Of a DNA stretch of 64,000 bases, positions 37,815 through 47,873 are shown in pieces. Made by a program: the position numbers and the translations under genes. Source of the DNA: Odobenus rosmarus divergens (taxonomy: Eukaryota > Chordata > Mammalia > Carnivora > Odobenidae). The notes beneath the pieces were generated by a model. It was not told where the DNA came from. It made no database searches and worked only from the letters and a program-made list of their open reading frames with translations. The first letter of the stretch is position 1. Each line of letters begins with the position of its first letter. The stretch lies in contig NW_004451009.1 in assembly GCF_000321225.1 (NCBI RefSeq), forward strand, positions 913,268 to 977,267. The letters run 5' to 3'.

Positions 37815-40315
37815 CCTGTAACCCAGTTGGTTTCCCTGGATCATTTATGCATTCAAAGAATTAATGCCAATTCTACTCATTGTCTTCCAGAAAATACAAG
37901 ACGAGACCAGTATTACCCTGATACCAAAACCACATAAATGAATTACAAATAAAAGAACGTCAGGCCAATGTCCCTCATGAACATAGATACAGAAATCCTT
38001 AACAAAATGTTGGCAGATCAAACCAAGCAGTATGTAAAAAGTATACACCATGACCAAGTGGGATTGTTCATTGCCAGGATGCATGGCTGATTCAGATTTC
38101 AAAAACCTGTCTGTGTAATTCTCTCATTGGCTAATGAGGAAAAATCACATGATCATATCAAGTATTCGGAAAAAAACATTTCCCAAAATTCAGTACCCAT
38201 TCGTGATGAAACCTCAAAGAATAGGAATAGAAGGGGCCTTCTTCAGCTCGATAAATAATATCTCCGAAATCCCCTGCAGCTGACATCATGCATACCAGAG
38301 AAAGGCTGCATGCCTCCCCCTGAGGCGGGGACTAAGGCCAGTATATCTGCTCGCACCACCCCTCTCGAGAGCACGGAGCCAGCAGGTGTGGCCTGTGCCC
38401 TGAGGCAGGGAAAGGAACTAAAAGGCATGCTGATCACCGAGGGACAGAAGAGGGGCAGAAAGATGGTCCCAGTTTGCAGATGACATGATTCTCTAGAATC
38501 ACAGATAATCCCAAGGAATCCATCACAAAACTCCTAGAGCTAGTAAGGGTTCAGCAAGATCTCAGGCTGAAGATCAACGTAAAAACAAACAAAAAGACCG
38601 CAGTTGCATCTCTATATATTAAGCTTAAAAGATAACACCACTAAAATTGTTCCACAAAAATGAATTACCAAGGTATAACCTAACAGGTATAGCTGTGTGC
38701 CGAGAATTACAAAGTGCTGGGGAAGGAAGTCAGAAGAAGCTTGAGTTCATGGACAGACACATCGTGCTCACGGACTCCAAGTCTGTACACAATGGAGAGG
38801 TCCCTTCTCTCCAAACTGATGGACAATTCCTAGCAAAATCCCAGCAAGGATTTTTGGTTGCTACTGATAATGACAAGATTATTCCAAAATTTATATAGAA
38901 GAGCAGAAGTAGTAAAATACAGCCAAAACAGTTCTGAAAAGAAAGAATAACATGGGAGGAATAATGCTTGTTAATATGGCTGATAATATAACTTGTTATG
39001 GAACTACACTAATCAAGATTGTGGATTGGCCGAGGGTTGGACACACGTGTCAGTGGGACTGAACAGAGAACCACACAGGTTCCGCCACCTGATTTTGATG
39101 AAGCACAGAAGTCTTGTCAACAGGTGGTGCTGGAGCAGTTGCACAATCACAGACAAAAAAAAAGGACTCTTAACCTTGCTGTTCATGCAAAAGATTAACT
39201 TAAGTAGAACACCCAGCTAAATGCAAAATGTACCACTGTAGAACTTCTGGGTAAAAAATAGAAAACTTTGGAATCTAGGGCTACCTAAAGGGTTCTTAGG
39301 TTTCACATCAAAAGCATGATCCATAAAAGAAAAAAAGTAGTAAGTTGGACTTCATCAAAATTAAAAACACTTGGTCTGTAAAAATGAGGAAACAACAAGC
39401 TACTGAATGGGGGAAAATATTTGCCAACATGTCTGACAAAGGTCTTGTAAGTAGAAAATATAAGGAGTCTCAAAACTCAGTAGTAAAAACCAAACAGTCC
39501 GCTTAAAAAGTGGGCAAAAGATGTAAACAGACATTTCACTGAAAAAGATGTTTGCCTGGCAAACAAGCATGTGGAAGGTTGTTCAGCGTTCATTAAAGCT
39601 GTGGTGAGGGGCCGGGTGCAGAACAGCCCAGACCGCACCCCGTGACAGCGGCAGGCCCCTCGAGGAGGATGGGTACTTGCACACCAGTCTCCTACACGGC
39701 GGTGGGAGCGCTTTGGCTAGGTGCGTCAGCTCCCTAGGAAGCTAAGCATGCACTTACCGCATGCCTCAACAGTCCCCCTCCTGGGCCTTTGTCCCGCGAA
39801 AGTGAAGACTTCTGCTCACCCCAGACCTGGACGTGAGCGTTCCCAGCAGCTGCACATGTGACAGCAGGAGCTGGGAACAAGAACAATGTCTTTAACTAGG
39901 CAAACGCTCACACCAGCTGGCCCGTCCACACTGTGGGGTGGGGCCAGCCTTGAGAGGGAGGGCCCGACACACACAGCAGCATGAGCAGATCTCAGGGGGT
40001 TGTGCTGAATGAGGAAGCCAGTCCCCACACGGCTACACTCCCAGAATGCCACGGTTGGAGAGATGGAGGCTGGGGCAGGGCAGGGCTCTGCACAAGGGAG
40101 GCTCCGTATCTGATGGTGGTAGTGGTGGTTACCCAGATGGTGTGTGTGACATCACACACGTCCGTGCATGTGGAAGGACCCGTCTCCTGGTCTTGATGCC
40201 GCACTGTGGAATGTAGGGTGTTAGCACTGCGGGGGATGAGGGTGCATCTGTGGGACCTTCCGTACAACCTTTGCAGCTTCCTGTGGATCTGTTGTCATTG
40301 CAAAATAAGAAACCC
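37815..40315 (+). mobile_element. L1, sense, 5'-truncated
   Basis: The + strand carries decayed L1 ORF2, starting near gcattcaaagaattaatgcc. It continues through the region just after the reverse transcriptase core (38460-39000) to a 3' UTR ending cttcctgtggatctg..cattgcaaaataag near 40310. From about 39600 the copy is unusually GC- and CpG-rich. No reading frame survives. Confidence 0.83.
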
Positions 40316-40610
40316 GAACCAACCATGTGCTGCCTACGAGACACACGTCTAAGGTGGAGGGACGCCAGGACGCTGGAAGATGAGGGCAAGGTGCACTGTG
40401 CACTCACCCTAAGGAGCCGGTGTGACTAGATGAGAAAAAGTGGACTTCGAGTGGGGATCCTCACTAGAGAGAGCGTGATGGTCAGCACCAGGAGCGTGCC
40501 AGTGACTCTCTGACTGGGTCAGTGTGCATGGGCAGCTTCAGAAATATTTGAAACGAAGATTGGCAGGATGGCAAAGAGAAACCCTACAGTGACAGACTTG
40601 AGAACAGGGC

Positions 40611-40768
40611 TCAGCACACAATGGCCCTGTGGGCCAAATCCAGCCCACAGCCTGTTTTTGTACCGTCCTGCAAGCTAAGAATGGTTTTTATATTTTTAAA
40701 GTGTTGTTTCTAAAAAAGAAGAACATTCAACAGAGACTATACAAGGCCAGCAAAGCCTGGCATATTAA
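40611..40768. mobile_element. Degraded hAT-like element interrupted by SINEs
   Basis: Motifs tgggccaaatccagcccaca, gcctgtttttgtaccgtcct and gctaagaatggtttttata match the same hAT family as 27676. Confidence 0.7.
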
Positions 40769-40931
40769 CTGTCCTGTGTGGCTGAGTCGCTTAAGTGTCC
40801 GACTCTTGGTTTTGGCTCAGGTCATGGTGAGAGGAGGCAGCATGGAGACTGCTTGAGAGTCTCCCTCACCCTCTGCCCTTCTCCTTACTCATTTGCTCGC
40901 TCACTCTCTAAAATAAAGAAAAACCTTTTTT
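40769..40931 (+). mobile_element. Older CAN SINE, sense, internally shortened
   Basis: The head is degraded (ctgtcctgtgtggctgagtc), with the older ccgactcttggttttggctc segment and a deletion in the middle. It is directly followed by a younger copy. Confidence 0.82.
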
Positions 40932-40932
40932 A

Positions 40933-41131
40933 GGGGCGCCTGGGTGGCTCAGTCGTTAAGCGTCTGCCTTTGGCTCAGGTCATGATCCCAGGGTCCTGGG
41001 ATCGAGCCCCGCATCGGGCTCCCTGCTCTGTGGGAAGCCTGCTTCTCCCTCTCCCATTCCCCCTGCTTGTGTTCCTTCTCTCGCTGTGTCTCCCTCTGTC
41101 AATTAAATAAATAAAATCTTAAAAAAAAAAA
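40933..41131 (+). mobile_element. CAN SINE, sense, inserted in the tail of the older copy
   Basis: The full-length head ggggcgcctgggtggctcag is present, with an aataaataaaatctt tail. The A/T-rich flanks aaaaacctttttta and aaaaaaactttttta act as target duplication. Confidence 0.94.
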
Positions 41132-41159
41132 ACTTTTTTAAAAAGAGAGAATCAGAGGA

Positions 41160-42565
41160 TATTAGGAACCACACTGTACCAGTAAATTTGGATGGTTAGG
41201 TAAATGAACATATTCCTTGAAAAACAACATAATAAGACTGAAATGAGAAGATAGGGAATCTAAATGGTTATAAATCTACTGAACACATTGACTCTGAAGG
41301 AAAATGCAAATCCCAATGGCTCCTGGCCAACAGCCCTAAACTTCAGGAAGAAGCAGCATCAGGGTTATTAATCCAGCTTGTCTTAACAAATCCAGCAAAA
41401 CCTTGGTACCAAAGACATGAGAACACATGAAAATTAGAGGCCGTTCTGTTTCATGAAAATAAATTCAAAACTTCCAGACAAAAATTAGCAGATTGAATCT
41501 GGCAATACATAAAATTGATAGAAAGTTGATTTAACATTTGAAAACCAGTGTGATTCAGTATAACACAATAAATAAGAAAAAGCGTATGTTTTTGTTAATG
41601 GGTGCAGAAAAACTATTATGGTTAAATTCAGTACTTGTTCATGATAACTCTCAGTAAACTCAGACTAGAAGGCTACTTCCTTAATGTAGCAAAGATTAAA
41701 ATCTATAGCAGAAATTATACTTAACGGTGAAATATTGCAAGATTTTCCTCTCTAGTAGGAGTGAGTCAAGGGTACCTTCTTTCAGCACTTCTGTTAAACT
41801 GGGAGCCCTGGCAAGAAGAGCAGTCTGAGGAAAGAAATAAAAGGTGTAGGGTTTAGAAGAAATAAAACTTATCATCATTGACAGATGGCATGATTGTATA
41901 AATAGAAAATCATGTCTACAGAGCACAGCCCTTAGAATTAGTAACCAGACTTAACAGGTGCTAGATACAAAGTCAGCATATACAACCCAAATGTATTCTA
42001 TAAAACAATAGCAAGTAAAAATAACCCCGCAGTTTTTTTTATGTTTACACTAACAGCAAAGAAAGAACATGAAACAGCAAAAAACAAAAATCTATACAAA
42101 ATCTCTCCAAGACAGGCACAACATTTCTGAAAGAATCTAACTTAAAGAAGACTCCCCATTTAAAGGTGTCCGTGATCCCCAGAGTCACGCATAGAATCCC
42201 AGCATTCCCTGTGGAAAGCCCGTGTGTGGTGTGTGCGCTATGACAGTGAGGACAGCCCTGCTGCTCACGGTGTGGCGAGCCTCACGAGGAGTGTCCCCAG
42301 AAGAAGCCAGAGACAGCAGTACACACGCTGCCTGATTGGTTCTTGTAAATTCACAAGCGTGTAAAACCAGCTACAGTTGGGGTGGTTAGAGCTTACTTTT
42401 CGGGGGCAGTGAGGGTGACAGGGAGGCCAGCAGGGGCTTCTGTGATGCTAGCAGCATGTGCTTTGTGGCCTAAGTGGTGGTTGCACGTTTGTGAAAATTC
42501 ACGTGGTGCACATGGGATCCATGCTTTGGGGCTGGTATACCTCCTTTATAATTTACTTTAAAACA
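41160..42565 (+). mobile_element. Old L1, sense
   Basis: Decayed ORF2 sequence includes the stretch before and around the catalytic motif (catcattgacagatggcatg near 41874) and a 3' end with gtggttgcacgtttgtgaaa (42477-42496) and an A-rich end near 42563. It is more diverged than the L1 at 37815. Confidence 0.72.
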
Positions 42566-43193
42566 GACAGGTAGGTACAGAAGTGATGAACACAAGACAG
42601 GAACAAGAATTGATTCCATTACAGAAAAATCTACCAAAAGAGACGTGCCCCCAGCACGCGGAAAAAATACGTCACATCTGTTATCAGGGCGCCTTTCCCA
42701 CAGGCTGGTCTGACACCGAGTAGTCACTGTGGTCTGAGCGCTGGGGCGAGAGCCTACGGTGATGGGGCCGGGGTGGGGAAGCTCAGGGCTGCTTGAAGTT
42801 TGCAAGAAGGAGGTAGAGAAGATGGGACCTTCTGGAGTCCAGTTATCCCGTGGTCCATTGTCCAGACAGGAGGGCTGAGCCACACGTGACCCCGAGCCCT
42901 AGGACGGGGCAGTTCTAGACAGGCAGTGACAGCACGTGTATAGTTGGGGAAGTGCAAGAGCTCGATGCACAGTGAGGTGGCGGAGAGTGCTGCAGGGCCA
43001 GAGGTGGGCCACGTAGCATGATGGGGAGCGGCCAGCCAGCACAGGCCTCACCTGCAGGTGCCTGCAGAGCAGAAGGAGTGAGGACATCCACTTCTCATCA
43101 ATCAGCGTCCCCTCAGCCTCACAAACCTGTTCCGTGGTTGCCCTTTTTGGGACAGTATAAAAAGCTGTGCTGTACAACAAACACACTTTCATT
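42566..43193. other. Intron sequence
   Basis: No gene or clear repeat is seen. Confidence 0.4.
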
Positions 43194-43205
43194 AAACCTT
43201 AGAGT

Positions 43206-43403
43206 GGGGCGCCTGGGGGGCTCAGTCAGTGAAGTGTCTGCCTTTGGCTCAGGTCATAATCCCAGGGTCCTGGGATCAAGTCCCGCGTCAGGCTTCCTGC
43301 TCAGCAGGGAGCCTGCTTCTCCCTCTGCCCGCCGCTCCCCCTGCTCATGCTCTCTCGAGCTCTCTAAATAAGTAAAATCTTTAATAAAAAAACAAAACAA
43401 AAC
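43206..43403 (+). mobile_element. CAN SINE, sense (left arm of inverted pair)
   Basis: The head is ggggcgcctggggggctcag. The flanking duplication is aaaccttaga (43194-43203 and 43404-43413). Confidence 0.94.
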
Positions 43404-43448
43404 AAACCTTAGATTAACTCTGGGGTAATCACAGTTCATGATTACTTT

Positions 43449-43620
43449 TTTTTTTTTTTTGAGAGAGAGAATGAGAGAGAGCACAAAAGGGAAGACGGTC
43501 AGAGGGAGAAGCCGGCTCACTGCTGAGCAGGGAGCCCGATGCGGGACTCGATCCCGGGACTTCAGGATCATAACCTGAGCCGAAGGCAGTTGCTTAACCA
43601 ACTGAGCCACCCAGGCGCCC
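43449..43620 (-). mobile_element. CAN SINE, antisense (right arm of inverted pair)
   Basis: The reversed head is gagccacccaggcgccc. The flanking duplication is tcatgattacttt (43436-43448) and tcatgataacttt (43621-43633). It lies only 45 bases from an oppositely oriented copy. Confidence 0.95.
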
Positions 43621-43633
43621 TCATGATAACTTT

Positions 43634-44434
43634 CTTAAAATGATGATCAGTTTTATTTTAAGTGAAGTGAACCCTTACTTATAAAGGGGATAAAACATCT
43701 GTGACTTCTTTCATGGTTTATTTTGGTTTTGTAAACTGTATTGGATATGCAGTGACATTTAAAATAGCCACTATTTAATTTGAGCCGTGGTGGTCAGCCA
43801 GACACCGAGAGATTCGGTGGACACATGCTAGGTTATCCGTTCACATGTGGGCCGTCAGCATGGGCCCTGCATCCCAGAAGCAGACATGGCTCTGTCCACG
43901 CACAGTGAGAATGTGTGATGTCAGGGTAGATTTGACAACAAAAAGAAATACTTTATATTTGTATGACTTAATTTGTAAAAAGTTATCCACTCATCAGCCC
44001 TATGAGACAATTAATACTTTAATTAGAACAACTGAGTGTGCTTTTTAAGAATACAGTGAGCTCATCAGTATCTCAAACGGTACTCTCTTGGCTTCTCTTC
44101 CTTTGCTTTGCTTTTAAAGAAAGCTTTTCCAGGTACACCTGAAGCAGATGAACTTGCAGTATTTTCCTGGTGGACTGCAGCTTTGACATGTGAAGGGGCA
44201 GTTCTGAGTTGTACACACAGGCCTGGGCAAATGTCTGGGGTGTGCACAGTGGGTGTGCACATGAGCGTGCACACTCGTGATGCAGCTGCGCCTCATGTCC
44301 CCGTGGTCAGCGGCGCTCCCCGAGGGGGCTGGTGGGCACAGCACCAGGTGGCTGCCATGCAGCGCCGAGGTACGGCGTGTCTGCGTCCCCGTGTGCGTGA
44401 CCCCTCCTTTTTGTTCTCTGTCTGCACCCCACAG
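43634..44434. other. End of the 26-kb intron
   Basis: No repeat is recognised. The polypyrimidine tract and acceptor of the fourth visible exon lie at its end. Confidence 0.5.
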
Positions 44435-44641
44435 CTTGATTACATCGACCCCCGAGCTGTGCAGCTTGCCTCCCTCCTGGTCCGTGGCCTCACCACTCTG
44501 GTCTTGGTCAACAGCGCGTGCGGCTTCCCCTGGAGGATGAGTGACTTCATGCCCTGGAATGTATTTGACGGGAAGCTGTTTCATCAGAAGTACCTGCAGG
44601 CGGAGAAAGGGTATACCGTGGAGGCTCTCGTGGAACAAAAT
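44435..44641 (+). CDS. FAM120B: FAM120B internal coding exon (fourth in window)
   Basis: This is the largest exon in the window: 207 bases, 69 codons, phase 0 at both ends. The acceptor is ctgcaccccacag and the donor is AAT|gtgagt, which has T instead of the usual G at the last exon position. It reads LDYIDPRAVQLASLLVRGLT, continues TLVLVNSACGFPWRMSDFMP, and ends VEALVEQN. The stretch WNVFDGKLFHQKYLQAEKGY is nearly identical to human FAM120B. A longer open frame runs from about 44108 through this exon, but the part before 44435 is intron: it has no family resemblance and the acceptor is clear. An opposite-strand open frame of 174 codons over the same place is a shadow of this exon. Confidence 0.97.
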
Positions 44642-46005
44642 GTGAGTTCACGGTTTCTTCACGTTCAGAGACAGTAGGTTTGAGGTCAGGTGCCCAAATG
44701 CATCCTAATGCTCAGAGTCCTTGGCCAGACATGAGTTCTCTCTGGCCCAGCAAACATGTCTCCCAGAAACGTCCCAGTGGAGGACAGACATGTTCCCAGA
44801 CTTTGAAATTTTATCCAGTTTACACTCACTGTTGATTACATGGTTGAAATTACTGCTCTTTTGATAGAGGGTTGCATTATTCCAGGAAGGCAGAAACACA
44901 GGTTGGGAGGCTGAAAGCTTCAGCGTCAGCATATCCCATAGCTTCTCCCAAAATACTGCCATAGGGCTTGAGTCCCCAAACTCCTGCTGAGGGATGGCAG
45001 GGAGCACCCACCCAGTCCCCCACGGCCCCCTCTTGAAGGGCTTTCTCTCCCTTACCCTTCTTGAATCAAGAAGGAATGTTTCCCCAGAGGTGCCTTTGCA
45101 GACATCAGACTAATTCAATAGGAACAATGACCATGTATTTACTTGAAAATATCCCCTGAAGGCTGCTGGTTTAGTTGGGGTTGTTGGCTATGCGATGTCC
45201 AGGCTCCATGATTCCTGGGCGGTTTCCAAGGAAGGCTCCCGCCAAGCTCACTTGGAGCATGCTGTAATAGCTGCAAGTATGCGCGAGACCCTGCGGCCCG
45301 CAGAGCAGTCACCATCCATGAGAATAAAGCATCCTGAGCTTCACATCAGACAGAAAACATTCAGAGAGAAACAAAAACCAAACAAAAACCCAGGGTGTCC
45401 TTTGGGATTTAGGAGCAGCTAGTATTGTGTGCAGACAGCGGCAGGGTCATGAGGGAGGGTGTTGCTCAGATCGGGCTTGTCCCCGTGTTCGGGAATGGGG
45501 AAGGGTCAGAGCAGAGCAGACTGCAGTCACCACCTGCAAACCCCCAGTTGTGGCCCCATGACTGATGTTCTGGCCACGCACAGGGTGACCTCAGGTTCAG
45601 GCAGATGGGGCCACGTGTCAGCAGTAAATGAAGTGGCCCGGAGGGGCAGGTCCATCCCTTGCCCCACTGCTGCTGCTTCTGAAGTGTCACCACTTGAGGG
45701 GCTGAGGACCCAGATGACCGGCCCAGGTTTGTTTGGAAGGACTGTGTGGTCGTGGCCCAGATGTCACCACAGAACTCGGAGATCTTTTGGAAGTGACTGT
45801 TTAACCTGCAGAAGACCAGAAGGGATGTAGCGCTAATGTTATTTTCCTGGGGACTCAGGAGAATGTCAGTTTTCTGAGAACCTCTTGTTAAGTTTCAGTG
45901 TTGAAGGAAACACTCACCCAGTGTCCTTGGACTCCGTGGCCACTGTTGTGTCTCCTGAGTGCATGCACAGGCCTGCCACTGCTCACACCGTCTGCTCGTT
46001 TGTAG
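44642..46005. other. Intron between the fourth and fifth visible exons
   Basis: 1.36 kb of unique sequence with no gene seen. Confidence 0.6.
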
Positions 46006-46114
46006 AGGTCCCGGCTGACCAAGTTCCACACACTGAAGTCGGTCGTGTGCAAGGCGTGCGTGAAGGAGAACAGACGCATCATCAGCAGGCAGCTTTGGCG
46101 CTCACACCAGCCAG
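46006..46114 (+). CDS. FAM120B: FAM120B internal coding exon (fifth in window)
   Basis: The acceptor is tgctcgtttgtag and the donor is cag|gtgggc. The exon has 109 bases: 36 codons plus one base (phase 0 in, phase 1 out). It reads RSRLTKFHTLKSVVCKACVK, then ENRRIISRQLWRSHQP. Lysine and arginine are frequent, marking the start of the basic C-terminal tail. Human FAM120B reads KENRRITGRAHWGSHHAG here, so this is the first exon with appreciable divergence (ISRQLWRS against TGRAHWGS). If the donor were not used, the frame would stay open for another 34 codons to a TAG at 46216, with an AATAAA about 100 bases later. Confidence 0.95.
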
Positions 46115-46323
46115 GTGGGCATCGCGGGCCCCCACCCCTGCCGGGGCTGGCCTTACAATGCAGGACGGCCCGGGAGGTTGGGATGCAATGCAGACTTACC
46201 ACGCTTGCTGCTACCTAGCAGTTTCAGTTCTGGTCCCTTTAGGAAAGGTGTCTCCCAGAGGGCACCCCTGCTCATCCTATGACGCAGAAGTCCCCTGTGG
46301 GCTCTCTTTCTTCTCGTAATAAA
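46115..46323 (+). other. Candidate intronic poly(A) extension after the fifth exon
   Basis: Reading through the donor at 46114 keeps the frame open as GHRGPPPLPGLALQ and on to TAG 46216-46218. An AATAAA lies at 46318-46323, and a GT-rich stretch follows near 46386-46405. This layout would support a composite terminal exon giving a FAM120B form without the Arg/Gly-rich tail. It is inferred from sequence layout only. Confidence 0.28.
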
Positions 46324-46489
46324 ACTTAGCATAGAAAACAAAAGGAAATAGAAATAACCTTTATTCTGTCAAGAGCACAAATGTGGACAGGTAATGTGTT
46401 TTTGCACTATTTTTCTGTGCTTTTATCTCATCGTGATGATCTCCTGTGCAACTGTGCATCCTGCTTGTCCATACTCCCCTCCGACAGTG

Positions 46490-46730
46490 GTGCGCATGCG
46501 TATGCTTAGTACTCCAGCTTGGAAGTGGCTTCCATTTTTTCCCATTTTATGTACATTATTTCCTTAAAACAGAGCACCTTAGTTTGCAAACTCTAGGTCA
46601 ACATGCAGTCAAATTTAGATAAATGTTGCCAACTTGTTTTCTAAAAACCTTCACCTCTACACCTTCACCAGTGATGAGGAGCTTCTGTTGCGTTCACCAG
46701 TTAACTAACGTGTGAGATGAAACAGTGTTT
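46490..46730 (-). mobile_element. Degraded L1 fragment, antisense
   Basis: The order gttgccaacttgttttctaa, then cctctacaccttcaccagtg, then cttctgttgcgttcacc mirrors the reversed C-terminal ORF2 sequence of old L1 copies. Confidence 0.55.
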
Positions 46731-47780
46731 CTTATTGACCGGATGATTCTTTATTCGGGAAGTTGGCTGTCTTAGAGATCAGCTTGTTGATGAGTTGGAT
46801 TATTTCACGTCCTCCTTCGTTAGGGTCCGTGCCTCTCACTGTAGCAGCTCCCTCTCTCTCCTTGGAGGGGTTAGAGAACGCCCCCTGATTCCTACCCCCC
46901 AGACTGTCTTCGGGGGCTCTGCTGGCCATTGGCCATGCAGGTCTCATTCTGAGAGACAATTTGGGGCCTGCCTGAAGGAGAGTTGGGGGGTAGGAGCGGG
47001 GCTCCCTCCCTGCTTCCCGGGGTCACAGGCTCCCGCCTCGTCCTGCCCTTTTGTCTGCCCTTTAGTTTTCTCCCGCCAACTGAGGGTAGGCAGGGTTTGA
47101 GACCCCAGAACAAGAGCTTGTTCCTTGCAAAATAGATGCGCAGCACTCTGCCTCTGTTGCCTGTGCCCAGACTGGGCTGGCGGCCTGTCCTGCGTGCCCA
47201 GTGCCTCGGGTTCCTGAGCAGAAGCTGCAGGCAGCAGAATGCAGGCTGCTTTCAGCTGGCAGGAGCTTAGTCAGACTTTCTCATGTTAAATTCTAGTGGA
47301 GACCAAGGGGTAGAAGGTGTCAGAGCTCAGGAATGTCAGAGAGGAAACTTGAGGGTGGTTAAGTATGTGGAGAATCGAGGGGAGCGCACACCGTGGTCTG
47401 GCTCTCCGAGTCCCGGGACCCCTGCTCACCCAGAGCCCAAGCGCTGGTGGCCTGCAGAGTTGGGCCCTTGTCCTCGGGAGGCAGGGTCAGTCAGAACTGA
47501 TGACCACGGGCCCTGCTCTGGCCCAGCGTCCTCCAGGCTGCTCGTCTGTCACCTGCACAGGTCCTCTCTGGGGGAACATGTTCAAATTCAGACGTCCACC
47601 CTCCCATCCCAGCTGTGGCCCCTCAGTCCATATTTTTCATGGGCTTTCCCTGTGATTTAAGGAAACCGAAGCTTGAGAACTATGGACCTGGTGCCGCCTT
47701 GCTACCCTCTTAGATGTAATGTGTCACTTGGGGTTAGGCCTGTGGTAGCCTCCTAACGTGCTGATCACGTGTCCCCACAG
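46731..47780. other. Intron between the fifth and sixth visible exons
   Basis: GC-rich unique sequence with no gene seen. Confidence 0.55.
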
Positions 47781-47873
47781 GCAGGTGGGGGAGGCAGGGA
47801 TCTGGCTCCCACAGGACGAGCTCCGGGTACAGCCGGGCAGGCCAAGGACAGCACTGGAGGGACCAGGGACCAG
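47781..47873 (+). CDS. FAM120B: FAM120B coding exon encoding the Arg/Gly-rich tail (sixth in window)
   Basis: The acceptor is gtgtccccacag and the donor is cag|gtaaga. The exon is 93 bases: two bases complete a glycine codon, then 30 codons, then one base. It reads RWGRQGSGSHRTSSGYSRAG followed by QGQHWRDQGP. The composition is dominated by Arg, Gly, Ser and Gln, with repeated G-S/Y-R spacing; such RG/SR-rich tails often bind RNA or mediate protein contacts, and that role is my inference here. Human FAM120B has GRWGRQGSSYHRTGSGYSRS at this point, so the alignment is unambiguous despite several replacements. Confidence 0.95.

Noticed and set aside
44108..44434. Upstream part of a 189-codon open frame running into the FAM120B exon
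   Set aside because: It is intron: the acceptor at 44434 is clear, the previous exon joins in phase there, and the upstream peptide does not resemble the family.
44114..44638. 174-codon minus-strand open frame
   Set aside because: It is a shadow of the FAM120B exon and its GC-rich flank, with no recognisable motif.
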